Part shown: piece by piece, positions 9,233-18,113 of the stretch
Position numbering within the stretch: position 1 is the first letter of the stretch
Layout of the letters: each line of letters opens with the position of its first letter
NCBI RefSeq assembly: GCF_029504575.1
Contig: NZ_JAQFII010000001.1
Span: 2,082,501-2,146,500 of the forward strand
Source: Streptomyces sp. SPB162
GTDB lineage: Bacteria > Actinomycetota > Actinomycetes > Streptomycetales > Streptomycetaceae
DNA: 64,000 nucleotides
Reading direction: 5' to 3'
Position numbers and translations under genes: made by a program
Notes under the pieces: generated by a model
What the model saw: only the letters and a program-made list of their open reading frames with translations
Told to the model about the DNA's origin: nothing
The model's database searches: none

Positions 9233-10259
9233 TCAGATCCGGACGCCGAACTGGAAGGGCATGTTGCCGATCGCCTCGTAGCGCACGAACGCGCCCGGCT
9301 TCGGCGCGTGCAGCACCATGCCGTTGCCGGCGTAGAAGCCGACGTGGTGGCGGTCGCCGAAGAAGATGACCAGGTCGCCGGGGGCCAGCTGGCTCCTCGT
9401 CAGGTGGGTGCCGGCGTTGGCCTGGTCCTGGGACATACGGGGCAGGTTGACGCCGGCCTGCGCGTAGGACCACATGGTGAGGCCGGAGCAGTCGAAGCTG
9501 CTGGGACCGGTCGCGGACCAGCGGTACGGCATGCCGATCCTGGTCTTCGCGGCGGCGAGCGCGGCGGCGGCCCGCTGGGAGGGCGCGGGAATGTCGCCCA
9601 GGTTGGGCCGCTCGTCGCCGCGGCTCGCGCGGGACTCCTGGTTCGAAATCGCGGCGCGCAGCTGCGCGGTCAGCGAGTTGAGCAGTTTCTGCGCGTCGGC
9701 GAGCTTGCCCTGGGCCGCGTCCTTCTGCTTGCCGAGCTCGGTGCGGGTGCTCTCCAGCGCGGCCATCTTCGTGGTGGCCTCGGACGCGCTGCTGGTCCAG
9801 GGTGCGCTTGACTTCTTGGATCTGCTTGAGCGACTCGGCCTGCTGGGAGCTCAACTGGTCCATCGTGGACGCCTTGGACAGGTAGGTGTCCGGGTCCGTC
9901 GACAGCAGGAGCTGCAGCGTCGGGTCGATGCCGCCGTTGCGGTACTGGGCGCTCGCCATCGCGCCGAGGCCGTCGCGGAGGGTGTTGAGCGTTGCCTGCT
10001 CCCGCGCCACGCGGTCCTGGAGCTCGCCGACCTCCTTCTGCAGCTTGCCCTGCGCCTCCTTGGCGCCGTTGTACTTCTCGCCGGCCTGCTCGGCCTCGTC
10101 GTACAACTTGTCGACCTGGGACTTGACGTCCTTGATGTCGGGCTTGGCGGGAGCGGCGTGCGCGGCCTGGGACGTGAGGGCGACGGCTGCGGCAGCGGTG
10201 GCGGTGAGGATCGTCACCCGCGTGCGGCTTGTCGGCTTGGGACGACGGTGGGACGCCAC
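9233..10259 (-). CDS. NlpC/P60 hydrolase, apparent +1 frameshift
   Basis: Second exported NlpC/P60 endopeptidase, paralogous to the gene at 7960-9006. The frame from the ATG at 10259 gives the signal peptide and coiled coil up to KRTLDQQ; the sense then continues in another frame as ASEATTKMAALEST and on through the catalytic domain (FDCSGLTMWSY, HHVGFYAGN, LHAPKPG) to a TGA at 9233. The break is at about 9788-9797. The span is 1027 bases, one above a multiple of three, and removing one base gives an intact protein of about 341 aa. It follows a probable c-di-AMP riboswitch, the usual control of this class of wall hydrolase in Streptomyces. Confidence 0.85.
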
Positions 10260-10271
10260 GAAGGCGAGCTC

Positions 10272-10405
10272 CTTCTTCCTTCAGCCGCGCCTACCCGGTT
10301 GGTCGGCGGTCCCCCCTGCGCCAGGTCGTTCGGCCGCGGTTCCCACAGGTTTCGTGGGGCGGCTTGATCAACGGTGCGGAGGTTCGAGCCCCGACCTTAG
10401 TGACC
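10272..10405 (-). ncRNA. probable ydaO-yuaA c-di-AMP riboswitch
   Basis: The minus-strand leader of the NlpC/P60 gene holds, in order, GGTCGGGGCTCGAACCTCC, a CCACGAAACCTGTGGG hairpin, a CGGCCGAACGACC segment, GGGACCGCCGACCAACC and ACCGGGTAGGCGCGGC, followed by GAAGGAAG close to the RBS. These are the blocks I associate with the ydaO family, which in actinobacteria sits ahead of Rpf and NlpC/P60 hydrolases and turns expression off when c-di-AMP is high. Boundaries are approximate. Recognition is from memory of the consensus. Confidence 0.78.
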
Positions 10406-10440
10406 TTCCTGTGATCGGTTCAAATCCTTGTAGGTAAAAC

Positions 10441-10475
10441 TTCGATCGATACACGTTTTCTTTACGAAGATCGAA
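10441..10475. promoter_or_regulatory. inverted repeat in AT-rich upstream region
   Basis: TTCGATC (10441-10447) is repeated inverted as GATCGAA (10469-10475) in an unusually AT-rich stretch upstream of the riboswitch. It could be an operator or part of the promoter of the NlpC/P60 transcript. No defined -10/-35 pair was found. Confidence 0.3.
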
Positions 10476-10543
10476 CGGGCAGTAGTGGTCGTCTGACGCT
10501 GAGTTGACCACGGACCCCCGCGAACACCCACGGCGGCCGAAAC

Positions 10544-11920
10544 TCAGCCGCGCGCCAGCCGCTTGAGGAGCAGCGTCGAAGCGACGGGCCGCGCACCGGC
10601 CTTGGCGACGCCGTCGGCCACCTCGCGGTCTGCGGAGACCACCACGACGACCCGCCCCGGCGGTTCGGCCCGCACCAGGCGGCGGATCAACTCGTCGGCC
10701 GTCTCCCCCGCCCTGCTGAACATCACCCGCACCCCGCGCGGCGGCGCCAGCAGTACCGGCGCGTCCAGGTCGGCTCCGTCGAAGACGCAGGTGACCTCGG
10801 CGCCGCTCTGCGCGGCCAGCACCGCGAGACCGCCGAGCAGCCGCAGCCGCTGCTTCTCCAACGGCAGGGACGGATAACCGGTCTTGGTGACGTTGTAGCC
10901 GTCGATCACCAGATGCGCCTGCGGAAGCGCCAGCAACTGGTCGAGCAGGGCCGGGTCGTTCTCGGACAGGGCGCGCTGCGCGATGTCCTTGGGGCTGATC
11001 GTGCCGGGCGCGACCGCTTCCACGGTGTCGGCCGGCCGAACGCCCATGGTGTCGCGCGGTGGCAGCGCCAGCTCGCGGCGCAACCCGGTGGCCGCGTCCA
11101 GCACGGTGTCCAGCAGCAGCCGCAGCCGCACGCCCTCGGCGCTGCGGCCCTCGCGCACGGACCTGCGCCCCGCCTCGACGGCGGCCTCGGCCTCGGTGAC
11201 CCGGGTCCTGAGCCGGCGCGCCTCGTTGTCGGCGGCGGCCTTGTCCGCGGCGGCGGCGGCCCGGACCTCCTCCAGCTCGGTCTCCACCTTGCGCAGTGCC
11301 GCCTCGGCGCGCTTCATGTCGCTGACCGCGCTGCGCAGCCTGCGCTGCGTCGTGTCGATCTCCTTGCGGGCCGTTTCCAGCTCGGCGCGGCCGCGGGCGG
11401 CCTCGTCACGGGCCTGGAGCTGGAACTCGGCCAGCTCGTCCCTGAGCTGCTGCAGTTCGCGGGTGCTCTCCCCGTCGGCCCGTTCGGCCAGCGCGCGCTG
11501 CGCCTCCTCGCCCGCGGTCGCGACGATCTTGGCCCAGCCGGCCGGGCGCAGCAGATAGGCGGCCGCGGCCACGTCCAGCGGGTCCGCGGCGGGCGGCGGG
11601 GTGCCCGCCTCCAGCGCCTCGGCCAGCTCCGGCTGGGACTCGCGCAGCCGGGCGGCGATCTTCTGCCGGAAGGCGGGGTCGGTCTCCAGCGCGGTGGCCA
11701 GCGCGGTCGCCGCGAACTTCGCGCGCCGGGACGGGGTGAAACGGGCGTAGGGCCGCAGGGGGGCCGGCAGCTCGGCGAGCGTGAGGCCGCCGAAGGCATC
11801 AGCGGCTATCGTCACGACCCGGTGCCGCACGCCTTCGGGCAGCGGTCGGTCCAGGGCCGGCTCGGCCGCCTCGTCGGCGCCGCTGCTCTCGGCCTGCGGG
11901 TGCCCGCCGGTCCCATCCAC
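10544..11920 (-). CDS. NYN-domain (YacP-like) RNA-binding/nuclease protein
   Basis: A 458-aa cytoplasmic protein with a C-terminal PIN-like NYN domain (about 330-458), opened by LVIDGYNVTKTGYP whose Asp and Asn are typical active-site residues and continued by CVFDGAD and VVVVSADREV. The middle (about 150-260) is a long charged coiled coil, and the N-terminus is a helical domain. YacP-type NYN proteins are linked to RNA maturation or decay. The GTG at 11920 was chosen because GGAG lies about 8 bases upstream; the open frame runs further but without coding character. The neighbouring zinc-ribbon gene is on the same strand. Confidence 0.82.
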   Translation of the reverse strand: MDGTGGHPQAESSGADEAAEPALDRPLPEGVRHRVVTIAADAFGGLTLAELPAPLRPYARFTPSRRAKFAATALATALETDPAFRQKIAARLRESQPELAEALEAGTPPPAADPLDVAAAAYLLRPAGWAKIVATAGEEAQRALAERADGESTRELQQLRDELAEFQLQARDEAARGRAELETARKEIDTTQRRLRSAVSDMKRAEAALRKVETELEEVRAAAAADKAAADNEARRLRTRVTEAEAAVEAGRRSVREGRSAEGVRLRLLLDTVLDAATGLRRELALPPRDTMGVRPADTVEAVAPGTISPKDIAQRALSENDPALLDQLLALPQAHLVIDGYNVTKTGYPSLPLEKQRLRLLGGLAVLAAQSGAEVTCVFDGADLDAPVLLAPPRGVRVMFSRAGETADELIRRLVRAEPPGRVVVVVSADREVADGVAKAGARPVASTLLLKRLARG

Positions 11921-12011
11921 CAGTCGCTCCTGTCCAGTGCTGTCGGCGCCTCCCCGGCCCCCTTCGATCCCTCTGGCCGCCGCCGTGCAAGTCCATTGTC
12001 GCCGTACAGGG

Positions 12012-12302
12012 TCAACCCTGCGTCGAATCCGCTTCCGCTTCCGTGCCCGTTTCGGCGTCCTTCGCGGCGGCCGTACCGGGGCGGTCGACCAACTCGACCC
12101 GGTCGGCCGCGTTGCACCAGCGGCAGCGCACCGACTCCACGGTCTCGCTGAGTACCTCGGTCTCCTCGACCTTCGCCTCGCCGGCGAGGTCGAGGTGGAC
12201 GTACTCGACGACCTTCGTCGAACGCGTGACATCGAACCGGGTCAGATTGCCGCACAGCGTGCAGCGCCACCGGGTCGTCGCGGTCGGCAGGGGAACCGGC
12301 AT
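12012..12302 (-). CDS. small zinc-ribbon protein
   Basis: A 96-aa protein of unknown function with two CxxC knuckles, CTLCGN near residue 14 and CRWCNA near 60, spaced as in a zinc ribbon. Between them is an acidic beta-rich segment. The C-terminal tail is low-complexity. A GAGG lies about 10 bases before the ATG at 12302. It is divergent from the rhomboid gene and upstream of the NYN gene. Possibly nucleic-acid binding, by analogy with small zinc ribbons only. Confidence 0.75.
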   Translation of the reverse strand: MPVPLPTATTRWRCTLCGNLTRFDVTRSTKVVEYVHLDLAGEAKVEETEVLSETVESVRCRWCNAADRVELVDRPGTAAAKDAETGTEAEADSTQG

Positions 12303-12441
12303 CGGGCGGACACCTCTTTCAGGACTTTCGGGTCGGCACGTGGCGTACGCGCGCGTTCCGGTTACCCTACGGCCTCCACGGCAGGCGGCGCTGCGGCGAG
12401 GCGCCCCCGGACCGATACGCCCGTTCCGTCATGATCGGTGC

Positions 12442-13221
12442 ATGGTCATCCCGGTCTACGACGAGAACCCGGTCCGCCGCACTCCCGTGGTGACGTATGC
12501 CCTGATCGCCCTGTGCACGGTGGTGTTCCTGCTCGGTCCGGTCTCGGGGTTCAACCCCTCCTACGGCACCGGTGACCAGCTCCAGTGCGCCCAGGCGGTC
12601 TACTTCGACCGCTGGGGGGTCATCCCCGGCGAGCTGTTCCACAGCCGGCTGCCGCCGGACCGGCTGGGGCTACCGACCGGCTGCCCGATCCCGCACGCGT
12701 TCCCCAAGATGCCGGTTCTCTCCGTGCTCACGGCGATGCTCGTGCATGGAAGTTGGCTGCATCTGATCGGCAACATGCTGTTTCTGTACGTCTTCGGCGA
12801 CAACGTGGAAAGCCGCATGGGCCGCTTCCGTTATCTGCTGTTCTTCGTGGCGACCGGATACCTCGCCACGTACGGCTTCGCGCTCGCCAACACCGACTCC
12901 ACCCAGAGTCTCGTCGGCGCCTCCGGCGCCATCTCCGGGGCGCTGGGCGCGTACCTCTACCTCTATCCCAAGGCGCGCGTGACGAGCCTCTTCCCGTTCC
13001 TCTTCTTCCTCCCGCTGCGCTTCCCTGCCTGGGCGGTGCTCGGCTTCTGGTTCGCGCTGCAGTGGCTGGCCGCCCGGACCAGCCAGTCGGGGCCCGGGGT
13101 CGCCTACCTGGCCCACGTGGTGGGCTTCGTCTTCGGCTTCCTGGCCGCCTCGGTGTGCTTCGGGCGAAGCCCTAAGCTGGAGACCGCAGCCCGGGCGACC
13201 CAAGGAGACCTACAGCCGTGA
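12442..13221 (+). CDS. rhomboid family intramembrane serine protease
   Basis: Polytopic rhomboid protease (259 aa). The catalytic serine is in GASGAISG (near residue 161) and the partner histidine in LAHVVGFVFG (near 224); the conserved MLVHGSWLHLIGNMLFLYVF loop/helix with its His and Asn lies near 100-120. About six hydrophobic segments are visible. The ATG at 12442 gives a start typical of the family. Its TGA overlaps the GTG of the next gene by four bases (GTGA), so the two are translationally coupled. Substrate unknown. Confidence 0.92.
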   Translation: MVIPVYDENPVRRTPVVTYALIALCTVVFLLGPVSGFNPSYGTGDQLQCAQAVYFDRWGVIPGELFHSRLPPDRLGLPTGCPIPHAFPKMPVLSVLTAMLVHGSWLHLIGNMLFLYVFGDNVESRMGRFRYLLFFVATGYLATYGFALANTDSTQSLVGASGAISGALGAYLYLYPKARVTSLFPFLFFLPLRFPAWAVLGFWFALQWLAARTSQSGPGVAYLAHVVGFVFGFLAASVCFGRSPKLETAARATQGDLQP

Positions 13222-13499
13222 TCACCGCGATCGTGCTCATCAAGACCAGCGTCGACCGGATCCCGGAGATCGCCGAGGCGATCGCCGCCCTGGACAGCGT
13301 CAGCGAGGTCTACTCGGTCACCGGGACGTACGACCTGGTCGCCATGGTCCGGGTCCCCCGGCACGACGACCTCGCGGACGTCATCCCGGGCCGGATCAGC
13401 AAGATCCCCGGCGTGGAGGCCACCGACACCCACGTCGCGTTCCGCACGTACTCCCAGCACGACCTGGAGGCGGCCTTCGCGATCGGCCTCGAAGGCTGA
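13218..13499 (+). CDS. stand-alone Lrp/AsnC effector (RAM) domain protein
   Basis: A 93-aa protein corresponding to the C-terminal ligand-binding domain of Lrp/AsnC regulators, with no DNA-binding helix-turn-helix. The GTYDLVAMVRV strand and the following helix are characteristic of the alpha-beta sandwich. Such lone domains oligomerise and bind amino acids; they may modulate full Lrp proteins. The GTG start overlaps the rhomboid stop. It converges on the aminotransferase gene with only 27 bases between stops. Confidence 0.88.
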   Translation: MITAIVLIKTSVDRIPEIAEAIAALDSVSEVYSVTGTYDLVAMVRVPRHDDLADVIPGRISKIPGVEATDTHVAFRTYSQHDLEAAFAIGLEG

Positions 13500-13526
13500 C
13501 GCGGCCTGCCGGTCCTGCCCCGCCCC

Positions 13527-14924
13527 TCAGTCGCGGGCGGGCACGCAGCGGCCGTCCTCGGTGCGGTAGTTCCACCGGGCGCCGTCCTGGACGAGTTCCC
13601 TGACGGCGCCCAGGAAGCGGTCCACGTGCTCGTCGGGCGTGCCCGCCCCGAAGCTCACGCGGATCGCGTTGAGCGACTTCTCCCCCGGCTCGCTCTCCGG
13701 CGATCCGCACTCCCCCGGCTCGGTCGGCTCGTTGCCCAGCAGGGTGCGGACCAGCGGGTGGGCGCAGAAGAGGCCGTCGCGCACCCCGATGCCGTACTCG
13801 GCGGAGAGGGCCGCGGCGAAGTGCGAGCTGTTCCAGCCGTCCACGACGAACGAGATGACGCCGACCCGGGGTGCGGCGTCGCCGAACAGCGACAGCACCT
13901 TGACCTGCGGCACCTCCGCCAGTCCGGCGCGGACCCGGGCGACCAGGCCCTGCTCCCGCTCGACGAGCGAGTCGAAGCCCGCCTCGGTCAGCGCCCGGCA
14001 GGCCGAGGCGATGGAGTACACGCCGATGACGTTCGGGGAGCCGGCTTCGTGGCGGGCCGCGGTGGAGTGCCACTCGACGTCCACCCCGCCGTCGGCACGC
14101 CGGGCGACCTTGCGACTGGCGCCACCGCCGGCCAGGTACGGCTCGGCCTCCTGCAGCCAGTCCGCCCGGCCGGCCAGCACACCGGAGCCGAACGGGGCGT
14201 AGAGCTTGTGCCCGGAGAACGCGACCCAGTCCACGTCCAGCTCCGCGATGTCCACCGGGTGGTGCGGGGCGAGCTGCGCCGCGTCCAGCACGATGCGGGC
14301 GCCGTGCGCGTGGGCGGCTTCGGCCAGCTCGCGGACCGGCCACAGCTCACCGGTGACGTTCGAGGCGCCGGTCACGCACACCAGCGCGGGGGCATTGGGG
14401 TATCCCCTGCTCGAGTCCGTTCGAGAGCTTGGGGAAGGGTCGCGCTGGGCGAGCGCCGCCTCCAGCGAGGCGACGGCCTGCTCGGGGGTGCGGGGCGCGC
14501 TCAGGTACGTGACCCGGGCGTCCCGCCAGGGCAGCAGCGAGGCGTGGTGCTCGGTCTCGAAGACGAAGACCTGGGTGCCGGCCGGGAGCACCGAGGCCAG
14601 CAGGTTCAGCGAGTCGGTCGTCGAGCGGGTGAAGACCACCTGGTCGTCCTCCCGGCAGCCCAGGAAGTCGGCCACCGTCGCACGGCTCTGCTCGAACAGG
14701 TCGGTGGACAGCTGCGACAGGTACCCGGCCCCGCGGTGCACGCTGCCGTAGTACGGCGCGTACGCGGCCACGTCGTCCCAGACCCGCTGCAGGGCGGGCG
14801 CGCTGGCCGCGTAGTCGAGGGCGGCGTAGGTGACCTCGCCACCGGTCACCAGCGGGACCCGGACATCGCGGCCGAGCACTTCGAGGGAAGCGGTGGTGGC
14901 GACGGAAACGGGGTGCACGGACAT
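13527..14924 (-). CDS. class V aminotransferase / cysteine desulfurase-like PLP enzyme
   Basis: Fold-type I PLP enzyme (465 aa) related to NifS/SufS desulfurases and isopenicillin-N-epimerase-like proteins. The Schiff-base lysine is in FSGHKLYAPFG (near residue 239) and the PLP aspartate in IVLDAAQLAPHH (near 215). An Arg/Ser-rich insert around residues 160-177 is encoded by a palindromic repeat (see 14396-14440) and is probably a surface loop. The 5' leader contains a SAM-IV-like riboswitch, so the gene should be off when S-adenosylmethionine is plentiful; this points to sulfur or methionine-cycle metabolism. ATG at 14924 has GAGG about 10 bases upstream. Confidence 0.86.
   Translation of the reverse strand: MSVHPVSVATTASLEVLGRDVRVPLVTGGEVTYAALDYAASAPALQRVWDDVAAYAPYYGSVHRGAGYLSQLSTDLFEQSRATVADFLGCREDDQVVFTRSTTDSLNLLASVLPAGTQVFVFETEHHASLLPWRDARVTYLSAPRTPEQAVASLEAALAQRDPSPSSRTDSSRGYPNAPALVCVTGASNVTGELWPVRELAEAAHAHGARIVLDAAQLAPHHPVDIAELDVDWVAFSGHKLYAPFGSGVLAGRADWLQEAEPYLAGGGASRKVARRADGGVDVEWHSTAARHEAGSPNVIGVYSIASACRALTEAGFDSLVEREQGLVARVRAGLAEVPQVKVLSLFGDAAPRVGVISFVVDGWNSSHFAAALSAEYGIGVRDGLFCAHPLVRTLLGNEPTEPGECGSPESEPGEKSLNAIRVSFGAGTPDEHVDRFLGAVRELVQDGARWNYRTEDGRCVPARD
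14396..14440. repeat. palindromic repeat element inside aminotransferase gene
   Basis: An imperfect palindrome (CCCC...GGGG ends, GC and TCGA inner arms around GTCCGT) inserted in frame into the aminotransferase. The sequence resembles the short palindromic elements frequently found between Streptomyces genes; here it is translated as a Ser/Arg-rich loop. Confidence 0.6.
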
Positions 14925-14967
14925 GACGAAGCTCCTCAGGGACCTGGACCCCGGAAGCAGTCGCGAA

Positions 14968-15088
14968 GGGGCCCGCGCTTGCCGTAGACACCTCGCCTAC
15001 GGCCCGGTCATCACCTGGGGCACCCCGCCACGGACGGAGGGTTGCCGGACAGCAAGCCAGGGCTCAAACGCTGTCACTCGTGACCTGC
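14968..15088 (-). ncRNA. SAM-IV-like riboswitch
   Basis: The minus strand ahead of the class V aminotransferase reads GGTCACGAGTGACAGCG, then CTTGCTGTCCGGCAACCCTCC, GCGGGGTGCC, CCAGGTGATGACC and a following CCGTAGGCGAGGTGTCTACGG hairpin. The AGTGACAGCG, CCGGCAACC and GGTGCC...GGTGATGACC core is shared by the SAM clan, and the actinobacterial SAM-IV type carries the extra 3' hairpin. Ligand and regulatory sign (repression by SAM) are inferred from the family. Edges are approximate. Confidence 0.85.
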
Positions 15089-15093
15089 CAAGC

Positions 15094-15121
15094 AGTATGC
15101 CACCTGTCCTGCCGACGGCAA
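15094..15121 (-). promoter_or_regulatory. candidate vegetative promoter of the SAM-IV transcript
   Basis: On the minus strand TTGCCG (15121-15116) and CATACT (15099-15094) are separated by 16 bases, placing transcription start just before the riboswitch 5' end at about 15088. The position agrees with the expected start of the leader. Confidence 0.55.
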
Positions 15122-15267
15122 ACGGGGTTCCGCGATACGGACGCCGGACGCGGTGCCCGCACGCTCTCCCCGGCGGCCGCGGCAGCACACGGCGCACGCG
15201 GGTGCCCCGGCAGGGCGGAGGACCGCCCCGCCGGCGCTGGAATCCGCAGGAACCCGCCGGGAGGGCG

Positions 15268-16332
15268 CTACGCGTTGCTGGCCGCTACCCAGCGGTCCAG
15301 GGCGCTCTTGGCCGCGCCCGAGTCGATGGCCTCGGCGGCGCGGTTGATGCCCGCGGCGATCTGCGCTTCCAGGGGGACGGAGCCCGGGTCGAGGGCCACC
15401 AGGGCGGCGGCGGCGTTGAGGAGGACCGCGTCGCGGACCGGGCCGCGCTCGCCGGCCAGCAGCCGGCGGGCTACCTCGGCGTTGTAGGCGGCGTCGGCGC
15501 CGCGCAGCGCCTCGACGGGGACCAGCGTGATCCCGACGTCGCGGGGGTCGAAGGCGACCAGGTCGACCTTGCCGTCCCGGACCACCCACACCTGGGACGT
15601 CGCGGTGGTGGTCAGCTCGTCCAGTCCGTCGTCGCCGCGGAAGACCAGCGCGGAGGAGCCCCGCTCGGCCAGCACCCCGGCGATGATGGCCGCCGCTCGG
15701 GTGTCGGCGACGCCCGTCGCCTGGGAGGTGACCCGTGCCGGGTTGGTGAGTGGCCCGAGGAGGTTGAAGGTGGTCGCGATGCCCAGCTCGCGCCGGGCCG
15801 CCGCCACGTGCCGCAGCGCCGGATGGAACTTCACCGCGAAGCAGAAGGTGATGCCGGCCTCCTCCGCGACCTCGACCACCCGCTTCGGCGTCAGGTCGAG
15901 ATTGACCCCGAGCTTCTCCAGCACATCCGAGGAACCGCTGGCGGAGGAGGCCGCGCGGTTGCCGTGCTTGACCACCTTCGCGCCGGTGCCCGCCACGACG
16001 ATCGCCGACATGGTGGAGATGTTGACCGTCTTGGCCAGGTCGCCGCCGGTGCCCACGATGTCGACGGTCCGCCCCGGCACCTCGATGAGGTTGGCGTGCG
16101 CGTACATCGTCCTGACCAGGCCCGACACCTCTTCGATGGTTTCGCCCTTGGCACGCAGCGCCACGGCGAAACCGGCGATCTGCGCGTCGGACGCCTCGCC
16201 GCTCATGATCTGGTCCATCGCCCAGGCGGTGTCGTCGGCCGTCAGGTCATGGCCGCGCAGCAGCGGGTTGAGGATGCCCGGCCAGGAGTTCGTGGCCGAG
16301 CTGTCGCCGCCTGCCGGGGTCACAACGCTCAT
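15268..16332 (-). CDS. trpD: anthranilate phosphoribosyltransferase
   Basis: Transfers phosphoribose from PRPP to anthranilate, the second step of tryptophan synthesis. The 354-aa protein has the PRPP-binding GTGGD motif (near residue 95, in [18 protein letters not shown]) and the [12 protein letters not shown] anthranilate-site motif (near 125). The ATG at 16332 is preferred over the GTG at 16341 because the AGGAG lies about 10 bases before the ATG and overlaps the GTG. It stands apart from other trp genes here, flanked by the riboswitch-controlled aminotransferase and the qcr cluster. Confidence 0.95.
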   Translation of the reverse strand: MSVVTPAGGDSSATNSWPGILNPLLRGHDLTADDTAWAMDQIMSGEASDAQIAGFAVALRAKGETIEEVSGLVRTMYAHANLIEVPGRTVDIVGTGGDLAKTVNISTMSAIVVAGTGAKVVKHGNRAASSASGSSDVLEKLGVNLDLTPKRVVEVAEEAGITFCFAVKFHPALRHVAAARRELGIATTFNLLGPLTNPARVTSQATGVADTRAAAIIAGVLAERGSSALVFRGDDGLDELTTTATSQVWVVRDGKVDLVAFDPRDVGITLVPVEALRGADAAYNAEVARRLLAGERGPVRDAVLLNAAAALVALDPGSVPLEAQIAAGINRAAEAIDSGAAKSALDRWVAASNA

Positions 16333-16394
16333 GGTCCACACTCCTGGTGGTCGGGTCGGTACTGCGTGCCCAGCCTATCGGGGGCCGGGCACGT

Positions 16395-16431
16395 CGAAGG
16401 GCCCCGTCCAGGTCATGGACGGGGCCCTTCG
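16395..16431. terminator. stem-loop terminator after qcrB
   Basis: Perfect 16-bp stem (16395-16410 with 16416-16431), 5-base loop, between the qcrB stop at 16479 and the trpD start. It closes the leftward respiratory transcript. Confidence 0.8.
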
Positions 16432-16478
16432 GCGATGCGTTGCCGTGCCGTCAGCCGGCGCGGGGAGTCAGCGGGCGA

Positions 16479-18113
16479 TCAGTGGTGGCCGTGGCCACTG
16501 GTGATCTCCGCGTGTTCCTCGGCGGTCGGCTTGGGGATCTGGCTGGCCTCGCCGTAGAAGCCGTGCGACAGCTTGGTGCGCAGCTTCGTGATCGGACCGG
16601 TCTTGCGTTCCACACCGTTCTCGTCGACCTCGGGGCCGGCTTCGAGCGGCTTGTGCTGGTCGTGCGCGGTGAGCGTGTGCAGCGCCTCCGGGGAGAGCTG
16701 CTCGTGCACCTCGATGAACTCACCGTGCGGCAGCCGCTTGATGAGCCCGGTCTCGCGACCGTGCAGCACCTTGTCGCGGTCCCGGCGCTGGAGGCCCAGG
16801 CAGATCCGCTTGGTGGCGAGGAAGACGAGCACCGGGAGGACGAAGAACCCGATGCGCACGACCCAGGTGATCTGGTTGAGCGACAGGTGGAAGTGGGTCG
16901 CCCACAGGTCGTTGCCACCACCGACGAGCAGGATGCCGTACCAGCTCAGCCAGGCGGCGCCGAACGCGGTGCGGACCGGGTGGTTGCGCGGCCGGTCCAG
17001 CAGGTGGTGCTCCCGCTTGTCCCCGGTGACCCAGGACTCGACGAACGGGTAGACCGCGATCGCGACCAGCACCAGGGGGAAGATCATCAGCGGGATGAAC
17101 ACACCCAGGGCGAGGGTGTGGCCCCACGCGTTGATCTCCCAGCCCGGCATGACACGGATCAGGCCCTCGGAGAAGCCCATGTACCAGTCGGGCTGGGCGC
17201 CGGTGGACACCTGGTCCGGCCGGTAGGGGCCCATCGCCCAGATCGGGTTGATCGAAGCGAGCGACGCGACCATGGCGATGACGCCGAAGACGAGGAAGAA
17301 GAAGCCGCCCGCCTTCGCCATGTACACCGGCAGCAGCGGCATGCCGACGACGTTCTTCTCCGTCTTGCCCGCACCCGGGAACTGGGTGTGCTTGTGGTAG
17401 AAGACCAGGATCAGGTGCGCCACCAGCAGGCCGGCCATGATGCCCGGCAGCAGCAGGATGTGCACCGAGTAGAAGCGCGGCACGAAGTCGGTGCCGGGGA
17501 ACTGCCCGCCGAACATGAAGAACGACAGGTACGTGCCCACGACGGGCATGGAGAGCACGGCGCCGTCCATGAACCGGACACCGGTGCCCGACAGCAGGTC
17601 GTCCGGCAGCGAGTAACCGGTGAACCCGGTGAACATGCCGAGGACCAACAGCAGGAAGCCGAAGACCCAGTTGACCTCGCGGGGCTTGCGGAACGCGCCC
17701 GTGAAGAACACGCGCATCATGTGCACGAGCATCGCGGCCACGAAGATCAGCGCGGACCAGTGGTGGATCTGGCGGACCAGCAGGCCGCCGCGCACCTCGA
17801 AGCTGATGTGCATCGTCGAGGCGAACGCGTCGGACATGCGCTGGCCCTGCAGCGGAGCGTAGGGGCCCTCGTAGACGACCTCGCTCATGCTGGGGTGGAA
17901 GAACAGCGTCAGGTACACACCCGTGAGGATGAGGATGATGAAGCTGTAGAGGCAGATCTCACCGAGCATGAAGGACCAGTGGTCCGGGAAGATCTTGCGC
18001 ATGTTGGCCTTGGCCAGGCCGTAGATGCCGAGACGGCCATCGGCCCAGTCGGCGACCCGCTCGCCTGCCGGGGCTTTGCCCCGGCGCTGCGGGTTTTCAG
18101 CAGTGGTACTCAT
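16479..18113 (-). CDS. qcrB: cytochrome bc1 (bcc) complex cytochrome b subunit
   Basis: Cytochrome b of the actinobacterial menaquinol:cytochrome c oxidoreductase, which binds two b hemes and the quinol sites in the membrane. The 544-aa protein is longer than mitochondrial cytochrome b, as usual in actinobacteria, with a charged His-ending C-terminal tail (GHGHH). Heme-ligand histidines fall in RQIHHWSALIFVAAMLVHMMR and YSVHILLLPGIMAGLLVAH; the Qo PEWY equivalent is PDWYMG. The ATG at 18113 overlaps the qcrA stop (ATGA). Last gene of qcrC-qcrA-qcrB. Confidence 0.97.
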   Translation of the reverse strand: MSTTAENPQRRGKAPAGERVADWADGRLGIYGLAKANMRKIFPDHWSFMLGEICLYSFIILILTGVYLTLFFHPSMSEVVYEGPYAPLQGQRMSDAFASTMHISFEVRGGLLVRQIHHWSALIFVAAMLVHMMRVFFTGAFRKPREVNWVFGFLLLVLGMFTGFTGYSLPDDLLSGTGVRFMDGAVLSMPVVGTYLSFFMFGGQFPGTDFVPRFYSVHILLLPGIMAGLLVAHLILVFYHKHTQFPGAGKTEKNVVGMPLLPVYMAKAGGFFFLVFGVIAMVASLASINPIWAMGPYRPDQVSTGAQPDWYMGFSEGLIRVMPGWEINAWGHTLALGVFIPLMIFPLVLVAIAVYPFVESWVTGDKREHHLLDRPRNHPVRTAFGAAWLSWYGILLVGGGNDLWATHFHLSLNQITWVVRIGFFVLPVLVFLATKRICLGLQRRDRDKVLHGRETGLIKRLPHGEFIEVHEQLSPEALHTLTAHDQHKPLEAGPEVDENGVERKTGPITKLRTKLSHGFYGEASQIPKPTAEEHAEITSGHGHH

